Positions 47,183 through 55,458 of a DNA stretch of 64,000 nucleotides are shown here, one piece after another (within the stretch, counting starts at the first letter, position 1; each line of letters opens with the position of its first letter). Under the pieces are notes generated by a model. That model ran no database searches and had not been told where the DNA came from. It saw only the letters and a list, made by a program, of their open reading frames with translations. The stretch lies in NCBI RefSeq assembly GCF_000720115.1, contig NZ_JOIR01000011.1, positions 1 to 64,000 on the forward strand, written 5' to 3'. Source of the stretch: Streptomyces sp. NRRL F-2580 (lineage in GTDB: Bacteria > Actinomycetota > Actinomycetes > Streptomycetales > Streptomycetaceae). The translations under genes were made by a program, and so were the position numbers.

Positions 47183-50100
47183 TCACACCCACGTCCGGGG
47201 ACGGAAACGGTTTGCCCGCTCCACCAGTTCGATCCTCTCCTCGCCACGCCGCGCAAGCCGTGCGAGGACGCGGTACGAGCGCTCCAGTCCGAAGCGCAGG
47301 CCCCGCTCGTCCAGTTGACTGCCGAGCAGCGAGGTCCGGCCGGGGTCGGAACCCCGGCTACCCGACAGTACCCAGTCCAGGGCCGAGCCCAGAACCTCCG
47401 TCGCGAGCCGCTCCCGCCGCTCCGGGTCCAGCCCGAACCGCCGCAGGGCCTCCACCTGGTCGGCTGCCGCCGCCAGGTCGGCCAGCAGCGCCTCCTGCGG
47501 GGACCGGTCGTGCAGACGTGCGCGTACCGCCGCCACCCGGGCGGCGGTGTAGTGGATGGACGCCTCCGGTACGGACTCCAGCGTCCGCACGGCTCCGTCC
47601 CGGTCACCGGCGGCCAGCTGGACCCGGGCCAGCCCGAAGGCCGCGCTCACGAACCCCGGGTCGGTGATCCACACGAGCCGGTAGTACTCGGCGGCGTTGT
47701 CCAGCTGCCCCAGCACCTCCGCACACAGCCCGAGGGCCAGCTTCGGCGCGGGCTCGCCCGGGAAGGCGTCGTAGATCGCGTCGAAGGACAGCGCCGCGAT
47801 CTCGTTGTCACCGATGGCCAGCGAGGCGATGCCGCGGGCCCACACCACCCGCCAGTCGTCCGGATGCCGGGCCTCCAGCTCCGCCAGGGTGCGCCCGGCC
47901 GAGGACAGCTCGCCCAGCTCCAGCCGGGCCCGCAGCTCGCGCAGCCGCAGCTCGGCCGAGTCGGCGGGCGCCGAGGCCAGCGCGCTCAGCAGGTCGCCCG
48001 GCGCGGAGGCCAGCAGACCCGTCAGGAAACCCGCGTTCGGATCGCCCGCGTCCACCAGCGGCACGGGCAGCGCCAGCGCGGTGTCGCGGGCGTCCAGGGT
48101 GGTCGCTCCCGCCGGGGCCGCCGCCGCGGTGGGAGCGGCCGGGGACACCGGGGCCGGTACGGGCCCCGGGCCCGGTGCCTGCCGGGCCCGCGGCACGGCC
48201 GCCCCGGCCACGTGCGTGGCGGTGGTCCCGAGCGCCGGGACCGGAGCCCCGGCCGGCCCGGCCGCGGGCGTCCCGCCGAAGGGCGCGGCCGCCCACGGGC
48301 CGGCGCCCCCGGCGGGCGACGCCGAGGCCGGGCCTCCCACCGCTCCGGGCGCCTGCGTCCCCGTACCGGCCGGGCCGCCGGTGGGCGCGGGACCGCCGAG
48401 GTGCGGCTGCCCCCACGGCCCGGGCGCCCCGGCCGGGACGGAACCCGAGCCGTACGGGGTCACGCCACCGGCGGGCGCTCCCGCGGGCGGGGAGACGCCG
48501 CCCGGCGGGGTACCGGGCAGCCCGGCCCGGCTGCCGGCGGGCACAGCCGTCCCACTGTGCGCGGGTCCCCACGGGCCGGAGGCCCCGGCGGGCGCCGCTC
48601 CGGGCAGGGGCGTCCCGCCCGGCGGCGTGCCACCGGTGAGCGCGTGGCCCTGCGGGCCGGAGGCCCCGGCGGGCAGGGCCGCGCCGCCCGGCGAGTGCGC
48701 TCCCGTGGGACGGGCCGGGCCGCGGCCGAGCACCCCGAACAGCCCGCCACCCCGCCGGGAGGCGAGCGGGCGGTGGCCCAGCCGGGACACGACCGTGCCC
48801 GGGGCGTCGGCGAACAGCCGAGTGTCCGGAACGCGCAGCTCCGGGCCGAAGAGGGTCGACAGCTGCGGCCGCGGCCGGCCCGTCTGGAGCGCGACCACCT
48901 CGCGCAGCACGCCCGTCAGCTGGTCCGCCATCTCCTGCGCGGAGGAGAACCGCCGCCCCGGGTCGGGGTCGGTCGCCCGGACGAGCAGCCGGTAGAAGGA
49001 CTCGTACCGTCTGAACACCTCGATGTGCTCGGGGTCCGGCAGCGAATCCACGAACACGTTCGTGTAGCCCTGGAAGTCGAAGGTCAGGACCGCCAGCGTC
49101 CGCGCCACCGTGTAGAGGTCGGAGGCGACCGACGGGCCCAGCTCCGCGACCTCCGGCGCCTGGTAGCCCACCGTGCCGTAGATGGCCGACTCCTCGTCGT
49201 CCATCCGGCGCACCGCGCCCATGTCGATCAGCTTCAGCTGGTCCTGCTGCTGGATCGCGTTGTCCACCTTGAAGTCGCAGTACAGGAGGTTCCTGCTGTG
49301 CAGGTGGCCCAGCGCCTCCAGCGCCTCGATCCCGTACGCGCACGCCTGCTCCACCGGCAGCGGATCGCGCCGCCCGTCCGGCCGCCGCCGCTCGTTGGCG
49401 ATCTCCTTGAGCGACTTGCCGCCGACGTACTCCATGACGATGTACCCGTCCAGCGAACCGGTCCGCTGGTCCAGGTGCTCCACGAAGTTGTAGATCCGCA
49501 CGATGTTCGAGTGCTCGATCTCCGCGAGGAAGCGCCGCTCCGATATCGCCGCCTCCATCGCGTCCTGGTCGCCCGTGTCGAGCAGGCCCTTCAGGACCAC
49601 CCACCGGTCCGCGACCGCCCGGTCCACCGCCAGGTACACCCAGCCGAGACCGCCGTGCGCGAGGCAGCCCGCCACCTCGTACTGGCCGCGCACCACATCG
49701 CCCGGGTTCAGCTTGGGCACGAAGGAGTACGGGTGCCCGCACTTCGTGCAGAACCCTTCCGTCCGGCCCGGCCGGTCCCCGCGGGAGCGGCCCACCGGGG
49801 CCCCGCAGTCCGAGCGCGAGCAGAACCGCTTGCGCTCCGGCACCTCCGGGTTCTCCAGGACCGCCGCCGAAGGATCCGGACGCGGCACCTCCGGAACGTT
49901 GACCAGCCCCGCTCCCAGCCGGCTGCGCCCCGAGGACGCCGCCGAGCCCGAACTGCGCACCGACACCGACCGGGTGGACACCGTCCCCGGCAGGGACCGC
50001 GACAACCGACCCGACACCGAGCGACGGGAGGACGAGGACCGGGAGGAGCGGGCCGAGGCCGAGGACCGCGCCGAGCCGTGCGAGCCCTGCGACCCCATCG

Positions 50101-50311
50101 ACCCACGAGACCCACGGGAGCCGCCGGATCCCAGCGAACCCCGGGCCGCGCTCGTCATCCCCGTCGGGGGCGACACCAGATCGTCCGCACCCGCCGCGAC
50201 CGAGCCGATCGGCGCCAGCCCGCAGGTGTCGCAGTACAGCTCGCCGCCGCCCATGTCCTCGTACGTCCCCGGGCAGCCGGGGCGAACGCACGCGGTTCCG
50301 ACCAGACTCAT
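47183..50311 (-). CDS. pknG: PknG-type Ser/Thr protein kinase
   Basis: This 1042-residue protein has a zinc ribbon at 8-30 (CVRPGC..CDTC), a Ser/Arg-rich segment, a second rubredoxin-like ribbon (CSRSDC..CTKC, ~165-195), and a kinase domain from about 205 to 470. The P-loop is AHGGLGWVYLAVD, the catalytic loop CDFKVDN and the Mg loop IDMGAVR, which match PknG, not ordinary HRD/DFG kinases. A Pro/Gly/Ala linker (~530-760) and a C-terminal TPR-like region follow. The ATG at 50311 follows GGAGG and overlaps the previous stop as ATGA. It phosphorylates metabolic regulators in response to amino acids. Confidence 0.93.
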   Translation of the reverse strand: MSLVGTACVRPGCPGTYEDMGGGELYCDTCGLAPIGSVAAGADDLVSPPTGMTSAARGSLGSGGSRGSRGSMGSQGSHGSARSSASARSSRSSSSRRSVSGRLSRSLPGTVSTRSVSVRSSGSAASSGRSRLGAGLVNVPEVPRPDPSAAVLENPEVPERKRFCSRSDCGAPVGRSRGDRPGRTEGFCTKCGHPYSFVPKLNPGDVVRGQYEVAGCLAHGGLGWVYLAVDRAVADRWVVLKGLLDTGDQDAMEAAISERRFLAEIEHSNIVRIYNFVEHLDQRTGSLDGYIVMEYVGGKSLKEIANERRRPDGRRDPLPVEQACAYGIEALEALGHLHSRNLLYCDFKVDNAIQQQDQLKLIDMGAVRRMDDEESAIYGTVGYQAPEVAELGPSVASDLYTVARTLAVLTFDFQGYTNVFVDSLPDPEHIEVFRRYESFYRLLVRATDPDPGRRFSSAQEMADQLTGVLREVVALQTGRPRPQLSTLFGPELRVPDTRLFADAPGTVVSRLGHRPLASRRGGGLFGVLGRGPARPTGAHSPGGAALPAGASGPQGHALTGGTPPGGTPLPGAAPAGASGPWGPAHSGTAVPAGSRAGLPGTPPGGVSPPAGAPAGGVTPYGSGSVPAGAPGPWGQPHLGGPAPTGGPAGTGTQAPGAVGGPASASPAGGAGPWAAAPFGGTPAAGPAGAPVPALGTTATHVAGAAVPRARQAPGPGPVPAPVSPAAPTAAAAPAGATTLDARDTALALPVPLVDAGDPNAGFLTGLLASAPGDLLSALASAPADSAELRLRELRARLELGELSSAGRTLAELEARHPDDWRVVWARGIASLAIGDNEIAALSFDAIYDAFPGEPAPKLALGLCAEVLGQLDNAAEYYRLVWITDPGFVSAAFGLARVQLAAGDRDGAVRTLESVPEASIHYTAARVAAVRARLHDRSPQEALLADLAAAADQVEALRRFGLDPERRERLATEVLGSALDWVLSGSRGSDPGRTSLLGSQLDERGLRFGLERSYRVLARLARRGEERIELVERANRFRPRTWV

Positions 50312-51720
50312 GCGTCCTCCTTCCCCGGCCCCTCGGGCCGGAACTGCTCGGGTCGATGATCTTCCTGCCTCGCCTGCTGCGGCACCAGCGACTCCGCCGC
50401 CGCCTGCTGATACCGCAGGACGGCCTGCTCGGCGGCCCGCAGATCGCAGGGCGCGCTCCACAGCATCCGGCGGGCCGCGTCGTACCGCTCGACCAGCACC
50501 GGATCCTCCGCCATTCCGTGGCGGGCCACCTTCGCCTTGTACGCGTCGAGCCGCCCCCGCAGCTCGGCCCGCACCGCCAGTGGCGCCGTCACGGCCGTCA
50601 ACGATTCACGAGCCCGCCGCAGTTCCTCCTCGGCCCGCACCTCCAGGGATTCCAGCAGCGGCGAGAGCCGGTGCCAGCGCGACTGACGCCGGTGCTCGGC
50701 CGCCGCCGCCAGCTGCTCCTGCAGCACCGTCGGCGGCCCGCTCACCGCCGGCACCTCGGACGCGGCGATCTTCGCCAGCACCTCACCGCGCGCCGTCCGC
50801 GCCTCCGCCAGCGTCCGGTCGGCGCGCGAGAGCACGTCCCGCAGGCTGATCAGCCGCTGCTCGGCGTCCTGCCGCACGTCCAAGACCGCCTCGACCTCAC
50901 GGCGTACGTCCTCCAGCGCGAGCGCCGCCCGGTCGTAGCGCGCGGTGTCCGGACGGCCACCACCCGGCGCCGCGCTCCCCGCCGCCGGCAGCCAGAACGC
51001 CAGCGGGTCCGCGATCACCTGCGCCCGCAGCTCGGCCAGCTCGGCCGTGATGTCCTCCAGGTCGTCGCCCGACGGGTGCTCGCCCGGGCGCACCCCCACC
51101 GAGTGGGCCAGCGAGCGCGTGCGGTGCAGCTCCGCGGCCAGCAGGTCGATCCGGGCGGGCAGCGCCGACCACACCGCGTCCGCGGCGACCACCACGTCCA
51201 GCGAACGCGCGTACAGATCGTTCATCCGCGCCACCAGCTCCGCGAGCGAGAGCCGCTCCGCCAGCGCGACACCCTCCGCCGCCGCCCCCGCGATCAGCAC
51301 CCCCGGCCCGCGCAGCCGCTCCGTCAGCTCGATCAGGTCCTCGCGGTTCGGCCAGCGGCGCCGCTCCCGGACCTGCCGGGCGGCCGTCAGGGCCCCGCTG
51401 TAGGCGTCGAAGTACGTCCACAGCCGGGTGATGTCCGCGTCGGCGGCCGTCCACCGGTCCTTGGTGACCCCGGTCAGCGCGGCGCCCTCCAGCAGCCGGC
51501 GCCCCGCGTGGTCCTGGAGGGCGAGCAGCGAGGTCTCGACGGCCTCGTGCTCCGCGCCCAGCCTGGCCAGGGCGCGGTCGACGCCGTCCCGGTCCATCAC
51601 TGCCGAACCCGCCTCCACCGACTGTGCCTCCGCTTCCGCTGCCGCCTCCGTGTCCCTCTCCGTGCGTTCCGCGTGCTCCGCGTCCGGTCCCGTGCCCGGC
51701 CCCGTGCCCGAAACCGCCAC
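50308..51720 (-). CDS. Coiled-coil protein of the pknG operon, unknown function
   Basis: This 470-residue soluble protein is almost entirely helical with long coiled-coil stretches (Ala/Arg/Leu/Glu-rich, e.g. LAAAAEHRRQSRWHRLSPLL and LEVRAEEELRRARESL). There is no signal peptide, membrane helix or enzyme motif. The first start is GTG at 51720, 5 bp after glnH; ATG at 51597 would remove an acidic low-complexity leader. It overlaps pknG by 4 bp. I do not recognise the family. A scaffold between the membrane sensor and the kinase is a plausible inference. Confidence 0.8.
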   Translation of the reverse strand: MAVSGTGPGTGPDAEHAERTERDTEAAAEAEAQSVEAGSAVMDRDGVDRALARLGAEHEAVETSLLALQDHAGRRLLEGAALTGVTKDRWTAADADITRLWTYFDAYSGALTAARQVRERRRWPNREDLIELTERLRGPGVLIAGAAAEGVALAERLSLAELVARMNDLYARSLDVVVAADAVWSALPARIDLLAAELHRTRSLAHSVGVRPGEHPSGDDLEDITAELAELRAQVIADPLAFWLPAAGSAAPGGGRPDTARYDRAALALEDVRREVEAVLDVRQDAEQRLISLRDVLSRADRTLAEARTARGEVLAKIAASEVPAVSGPPTVLQEQLAAAAEHRRQSRWHRLSPLLESLEVRAEEELRRARESLTAVTAPLAVRAELRGRLDAYKAKVARHGMAEDPVLVERYDAARRMLWSAPCDLRAAEQAVLRYQQAAAESLVPQQARQEDHRPEQFRPEGPGKEDA

Positions 51721-51725
51721 CGGCC

Positions 51726-52847
51726 TCAGCCGTCCCGGTACTTGGGAGCGGGCGGCGCGGACACGCCGGGCAGCACCGGCTGGAGGTGCTTGAGGTACGC
51801 CTTCATCCAGGGGCTGTCATTGCCGCCCGCGCGGTAGTTCTCCAGCACCTTGTTGACCCGGCGGACCAGGTCCGAGGCGTCCTTGTTCATCGCCACCCCG
51901 TAGAACTCCCGGGTGAAGGGCGAACCCACCAGCTGCACCGAGGGGTCCTGCGCGGCCTGCCCGGCCGCCAGGGCGTTGTCCGTGATGATGCCGTCGACCT
52001 CGCCCAGCTGGAGCCGGACCAGGCAGTCCAGCTGGTTGGCCACGGTGACCGGGACCGAGCCGTACGACTGCGCGTTCAGCGCCGCCTCCGCCGTGGAACC
52101 GGTCGCGAAGCAGATCCGCTTGTCCTTCAGCGAGGTGTCGTACCCGGTGATCGCCGAACCCTTGGGGGCCAGCACCTGCTGCCCGGCCTCGAAGTAGGCC
52201 GTCGAGAAGGCCACGTCCTCCAGCCGCTTGCAGTTGATGGTCATGGTCCGCACGACGATGTCGACACGCCCCTCCTGGAGGGCCGGGACGCGCTGACTCG
52301 TCGGGATGGCCCGGTAGATCACCGCGTTCTCGTCGCCCAGGATGTCCCGGGCGATCGCCTTGACCAGGTCGATGTCGAAGCCGTCGAGGCGGCTGCCCTC
52401 CGCCGTCTGGTTGCGGTAGCCCCAGCGGAAGCTGTTCTGGTCGACACCGGCGACGAGCTTGCCCGCCGCCTTGATCCGCGCGATGGCGGCGCCGTCCACG
52501 TCCGACGGGCGCAGGCTCGCCTCCGGGTCCTGGCAGGTGTCCGTCAGGGACCACGGCGCGGCCGGGGCCACCGCCATCGAGGCCGGCTTGCGGACCGCCG
52601 GACCGCCGGTGTCGGGCGTCGCGTGGGCCAGCGGCAGCAGCACGACCGCGGCCGTCACCGCACAGGCGACGGCCATCGCGCTCACACCGCCCCAACCGCG
52701 CAGCCGGCCCGCGGCCCGCCTCAGCCGCATGCCGGACACGGCGCCGCCCGCGGGCCCGGGGCCCTCCTGCGCCGCCCGGCCCTCGTGGCTCCCGTACCCC
52801 TCGTGACCTTCGGCGGCCCGCCTCGCTCGTATCCGCATCGCCTTCAC
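51726..52847 (-). CDS. glnH: GlnH-like extracytoplasmic amino-acid-binding protein
   Basis: This 373-residue protein has a type II periplasmic binding domain for polar amino acids from about 100 (LVAGVDQNSFRWGYRN, LDGFDIDLVKAIARDI, RVDIVVRTMTIN, GSTAEAALNA, LGEVDGIITDNA). It begins with ~50 charged residues, then a single helix (AMAVACAVTAAVVLLPLAHA) without a lipobox cysteine, so it is anchored by an uncleaved or signal-anchor helix rather than by lipid. GTG at 52847 overlaps the glnX stop as GTGA with GGAG upstream; ATG at 52838 is the alternative. It likely binds Asp/Glu-type ligands and signals via GlnX. Confidence 0.88.
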   Translation of the reverse strand: MKAMRIRARRAAEGHEGYGSHEGRAAQEGPGPAGGAVSGMRLRRAAGRLRGWGGVSAMAVACAVTAAVVLLPLAHATPDTGGPAVRKPASMAVAPAAPWSLTDTCQDPEASLRPSDVDGAAIARIKAAGKLVAGVDQNSFRWGYRNQTAEGSRLDGFDIDLVKAIARDILGDENAVIYRAIPTSQRVPALQEGRVDIVVRTMTINCKRLEDVAFSTAYFEAGQQVLAPKGSAITGYDTSLKDKRICFATGSTAEAALNAQSYGSVPVTVANQLDCLVRLQLGEVDGIITDNALAAGQAAQDPSVQLVGSPFTREFYGVAMNKDASDLVRRVNKVLENYRAGGNDSPWMKAYLKHLQPVLPGVSAPPAPKYRDG

Positions 52848-54253
52848 CTGTACTCCGAAAGCCTGCGCCCGATACCGAGCACCGCCGCCGCCGCTCCGAT
52901 GATCACCAGGGCGGCCGCGCCCGTCACCAGACCGCCCAGCGCGCCGAGCCCCTCCCGCGCGGCCCGGGTGAACTCCCGCTGCTCGTGCGCCACGGCCTGG
53001 TCCAGGGAGGCGTCCACCGTGTCGAAGGCGGCCCCGCTGCTCTCCTTGTGCTTCTCGTCCCCGACGACCTGGGGCAGCGCGGCTTCGTAGTCGCCCTTCA
53101 AGTCCGCCTCCCGGGCCGCCGTGTGCCGCTGCTTCCACTGCTGCACGCCGTCCACCGCGCGGTTCACCGGGCTCCGGCCGGCCTCGTCGTCGGCCAGCCG
53201 CAGCGCGGTCGCCAGCCCGGCGTCCAACTGCTTCATGTTGTTCGTGAAGTCCACGTCGTACTTGTCGGACTTCTTGTCCTCCGCCAGTACGGCGCCCCGC
53301 GCGATCAGGGTCAGGTTCTCACCGGCCCGCGCCTGCAAGGAGGCGATCCGAGCGTCGTTGAGCACCTTCATCGACTCCTGCCCGTCCGCCCGCGCTTCAC
53401 TCAGCGAGGAACGCGCCACCGTGTGGCCCACGGCCAGCCACAGCAGCACCACCACCGACGCGGCCGTCGCGGCCACCAGCCCGTGGTTGAAGACCCGGTT
53501 CGTGTGCCGGTAGTTGCGCCGCTGCGCCCACACCAGGCCCGCCATCGCGAGCAGGCCCGCGCCGAGCGAGGCGAGCGGCCAGGACCGGGCGTCGTCGTAG
53601 TCCTCGTAGAGCCGGCCGGTCTCCGCCTCGTACAGCCGCTGCGCGGCGGGCAGCAGCTGGGTGGTCATCTGCTCGTTGGCGTACCGGAGGTAGGCGCCGC
53701 CCAGCGGCAGCCCCTGCCGGTTGGTGGCCCGGGCCTGCTCGATCAGGCCGGTGTAGCGCGGCAACTGCTCGCTCAGCAGGGCGATCTGCTCGCGGGAGTC
53801 CTCGTTGCCGCCGGTGTTGGCGGCGGCGCTCACCAGCAGCTTGGAGGCGTTGGCGATGTCCTTCTCGTACCGCTGGCGGACCTCGTGCGGTTCCTGGGCG
53901 CCGAGCAGGAAGCCGCTGGAGGAGGTCGTGTCGGCGTCGGCCAGGGACCGGTAGATGCTCGCCGCGTCCGCGCTCAGCGGCTGGCTGCGGCCCACCACGT
54001 CGTCGGCGGCCGTGGTCCGCTCGGAGATCTCCCAGACGCTCACCGTGCCGAACAGCACGATCAGGGCGGCCAGTGCGGCGCCGATGATCCGCAGCCGGCC
54101 CGGCTCGGTGGTCGCCGCCTCGCGCAGCCGCTCCACGCCCTCGGCCCAGGCGGTGCTCCGCCCGGGCGGCCCGTCGGGCGGCGAAGCCGACGCCCCGGCG
54201 GGCGGTACGGCAACACCGCCCCCGGGCGCGGGCGCGCGTGATGTGATCGCCAC
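52844..54253 (-). CDS. glnX: GlnX-like membrane sensor protein
   Basis: The protein has 469 residues with four membrane helices at about 55-75, 225-245, 260-282 and 435-460. They leave two ~150-residue helical domains outside the cell, one rich in polar heptads (YRSLADADTT, LLSEQLPRYTGLIEQAR) and resembling sensor four-helix bundles. In corynebacteria and mycobacteria GlnX passes the signal from GlnH across the membrane to PknG. The GTG at 54253 follows GGGGGAGG. It heads the seven-gene operon; a 209-bp gap upstream should hold the promoter. Confidence 0.85.
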   Translation of the reverse strand: MAITSRAPAPGGGVAVPPAGASASPPDGPPGRSTAWAEGVERLREAATTEPGRLRIIGAALAALIVLFGTVSVWEISERTTAADDVVGRSQPLSADAASIYRSLADADTTSSSGFLLGAQEPHEVRQRYEKDIANASKLLVSAAANTGGNEDSREQIALLSEQLPRYTGLIEQARATNRQGLPLGGAYLRYANEQMTTQLLPAAQRLYEAETGRLYEDYDDARSWPLASLGAGLLAMAGLVWAQRRNYRHTNRVFNHGLVAATAASVVVLLWLAVGHTVARSSLSEARADGQESMKVLNDARIASLQARAGENLTLIARGAVLAEDKKSDKYDVDFTNNMKQLDAGLATALRLADDEAGRSPVNRAVDGVQQWKQRHTAAREADLKGDYEAALPQVVGDEKHKESSGAAFDTVDASLDQAVAHEQREFTRAAREGLGALGGLVTGAAALVIIGAAAAVLGIGRRLSEYR

Positions 54254-54462
54254 CGTGACCTCCCCCTCGGTCCTGTCGTCGCCCCCAGCCAACGGCGGGA
54301 GGCACCCCCTGCGCAGCAGTATGGACGTAGTGCTGGTCGACCACAGCACCCGGTGCCGCATCCGGGACGATGCCTCCCCGCGGGCGCCCTCCGCCACCCC
54401 TTCACCGTCAATACGCCCGCACGAGCGCCACGGTTCCAGACCGGCGGCCTTCCGGGGCGGGT

Positions 54463-55458
54463 TCACCCGAAGTGGGCACGGAGTTTTCCGTAGGCGAGGG
54501 GTGGGGAGCCGAGGGCGTCGAGGCCCAGGAGGGCGGCGCCCAGGACCGGGCGGGCCGTGACCACGTGGATGCGGGCGTGCGGAGCGCGTTCGGCGAGGCG
54601 CTCCGTGATCCGGTCGTTCAGCTGAGGGTGCCGGGCCGCCAGGACGCTGCCGCCCAGGACCACCGGCACCTCCTCGCGCAGCAGGCCCAGGCGGCCCAGG
54701 GCCACCGAGGCCATGGCCACGATCTCGTCCGCCTGCCGGTGCACCAGCGAGAGGGCGACCGGGTCCCCGGCGGCGGCCACCGCGAACAGCACCGGGGTCA
54801 GCTCGTGCCGCCGCCCCGCCGGGATCCGGCCCAGGTGCAGCGCCTCGATCAGCGCGGCCATCGAGTCGTGGCCCAGGTGCGCGGGCAGCGCCCGGGCCAG
54901 TTCCGTCGGCTCGCCCCGCCCGTCCTCGGCCCGGGCCGCGAACCACATGGCCTCCTCGGCCAGTCCGCCCCCGCCGCCCCAGTCGCCGGAGATCCGCCCG
55001 ATCGCGGGGAAGCGGGCGGTCCGCCCGTCCGGGGTCATCCCGACGCAGTTGATGCCGGCCCCGCACACCACCGCGACGCCGCGCGGTTCGGCCCCCACGG
55101 GCAGGCCGGCGCGCAGCAGGGCGAAGGTGTCGTTGTGCACCTCCGTCACGCGCCCCCAGTTGCGTCGCTTGATCTCGCGCGCCAGCTGCCACTCCTCCAG
55201 CGGGAAGTCCGCGTTGGCCAGGCAGGCCGACACGTGTTCGGCGCAGGGCCCGAGGCCGCGGCCCTTCCGGTGGTCCAGCCCGGCGTCGGCCATCGCCTCG
55301 GCCAGTACGTCGACGGCCGCGGCCACCCCCGTAAGGGTCGGCTGGAAGCCGCCGGCCTGCCCGGAGCACAGCACCGAGCCGTCCGGGCCGAGCAGGGCCA
55401 CGTCCGTCTTGCTGTTGCCCGCGTCGATCGCCAGGACGGAACAGAGGTTCACGCCCAT
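54463..55458 (-). CDS. BadF/BcrA-type sugar kinase (N-acetylglucosamine kinase-like)
   Basis: This 331-residue ASKHA-fold kinase has the phosphate-1 loop SVLAIDAGNSKTDVALLGPD, the phosphate-2 region VAVVCGAGINCVG and an adenosine-type VPVVLGGSVL. This family includes GlcNAc kinases. Its place behind a GH4 phospho-glycosidase and a sugar importer suggests that it phosphorylates the imported sugar. The ATG at 55458 follows AAGGAG and overlaps the GH4 stop by 10 bp. It is the last gene of the operon. Confidence 0.87.
   Translation of the reverse strand: MGVNLCSVLAIDAGNSKTDVALLGPDGSVLCSGQAGGFQPTLTGVAAAVDVLAEAMADAGLDHRKGRGLGPCAEHVSACLANADFPLEEWQLAREIKRRNWGRVTEVHNDTFALLRAGLPVGAEPRGVAVVCGAGINCVGMTPDGRTARFPAIGRISGDWGGGGGLAEEAMWFAARAEDGRGEPTELARALPAHLGHDSMAALIEALHLGRIPAGRRHELTPVLFAVAAAGDPVALSLVHRQADEIVAMASVALGRLGLLREEVPVVLGGSVLAARHPQLNDRITERLAERAPHARIHVVTARPVLGAALLGLDALGSPPLAYGKLRAHFG

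Noticed and set aside
45512..50359. 1615-codon open frame antisense to PP2C and pknG
   Set aside because: Longest frame in the window but lacks hydrophobic cores or motifs; the sense genes carry full catalytic motifs.
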